From: Gemmatimonadota bacterium | GTDB taxonomy: Bacteria > Gemmatimonadota > Gemmatimonadetes > Longimicrobiales > Gaopeijiaceae | Assembly (NCBI GenBank): GCA_013002885.1 | Contig: JABDLS010000094.1 | Span: 1-55,243, forward strand | Length of the DNA: 55,243 nucleotides | Reading direction: 5' to 3' | In this document: positions 55,066-55,243 of the stretch, piece after piece | Layout: each line of letters begins with the position of its first letter | Position numbering within the stretch: position 1 is the stretch's first letter | Translations under genes and position numbers: made by a program | Notes under the pieces: model-generated | What the model was told of the DNA's origin: nothing | The model's input: the letters and a program-made list of their open reading frames with translations, nothing else | Databases searched by the model: none

Positions 55066-55243
55066 ATGCCTGCACGTATTCGACTCCGGCGGATGGGCCG
55101 GAAGAAGACACCCCACTATCGGGTTGTCGTTGCCGACAGCGCCTCCCCTCGCGACGGCCGTTTCGTCGAGACCCTCGGCTATTACAAGCCGCTTTCCCAG
55201 CCGGCGCGTCTCGTGCTCGACATGGAGCGCGTGGACCACTGGC
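55066..55243 (+). CDS. rpsP: 30S ribosomal protein S16, 3' partial
   Basis: The frame begins [19 protein letters not shown], continues [21 protein letters not shown] and is cut by the window end after about 59 residues. This is the standard start of S16, a small-subunit assembly protein. An AGAAG sequence close to the ATG is its only weak ribosome site. In most bacteria rimM, trmD and rplS would follow. Confidence 0.95.
   Translation, partial: MPARIRLRRMGRKKTPHYRVVVADSASPRDGRFVETLGYYKPLSQPARLVLDMERVDHW

Overview
The window (55,243 bp, uniformly GC-rich) reads as chromosomal DNA of a diderm (Gram-negative-type) bacterium: it has an Omp85/TamA-like outer-membrane assembly protein next to TamB, lipoprotein diacylglyceryl transferase, many lipobox proteins and a PilT ATPase. 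Multi-domain lipoproteins, PadR plus MacB-like permease pairs, GH3/beta-lactamase fusions, DinB proteins and serine hydrolases together resemble Gemmatimonadota or a related phylum. That placement is inference; no rRNA or full ribosomal protein is present to test it. I see no tRNA, rRNA, CRISPR array, transposase or phage gene.

Layout. 1-8830 (+): lgt (5' end missing), a metallophosphoesterase, a small membrane protein, tamA-like and tamB, tightly spaced or overlapping. 8845-16138 (+): htpX, uvrA, an M30-like metalloprotease lipoprotein and a small lipoprotein. 16364-18429 (+): a YbjN-type chaperone-like protein, PspA, a duplicated 115-bp palindromic repeat and a DinB protein. 18508-21620 (+): a PadR regulator with its operator/promoter and a MacB-like permease. 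21661-26949: mixed strands, with a carboxypeptidase-regulatory-domain protein, two small membrane proteins, a serine hydrolase, a c-type cytochrome and an alanine-rich lipoprotein preceded by a foldable leader. 26959-31476 (+): a five-gene run of D-amino-acid transaminase, asparaginase, metallo-hydrolase lipoprotein, Asp-box beta-propeller and MoaD-like protein.

31486-41734 is the most coherent functional block. It is a divergent peptidoglycan-salvage locus: M14 carboxypeptidase and NamZ-type exo-muramidase on the minus strand; GH3 hexosaminidase, a GH3/serine-hydrolase fusion, an SSS symporter and a GlcNAc-kinase-like enzyme on the plus strand. Predicted roles run from trimming of glycan ends and peptides outside the cytoplasmic membrane to sugar import and phosphorylation.

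41735-55243 is mostly housekeeping: a small heat-shock protein behind a near-perfect sigma-54 promoter, an inositol-monophosphatase-family enzyme, trpS, pilT, a dapA-family aldolase, purA with a terminator-like hairpin in its leader, a Ca2+/cation exchanger, a tandem pair of paralogous membrane proteins, ffh, and the start of rpsP. A serine hydrolase, an M19 dipeptidase with altered metal ligands and a DinB protein sit between ffh and rpsP.

The best candidates for undescribed biology are the structured leader at 25083-25196 with its alanine-rich lipoprotein, the propeller/MoaD pair, the sigma-54 control of hsp20, and the peptidoglycan-salvage locus with its 1048-residue fusion enzyme.
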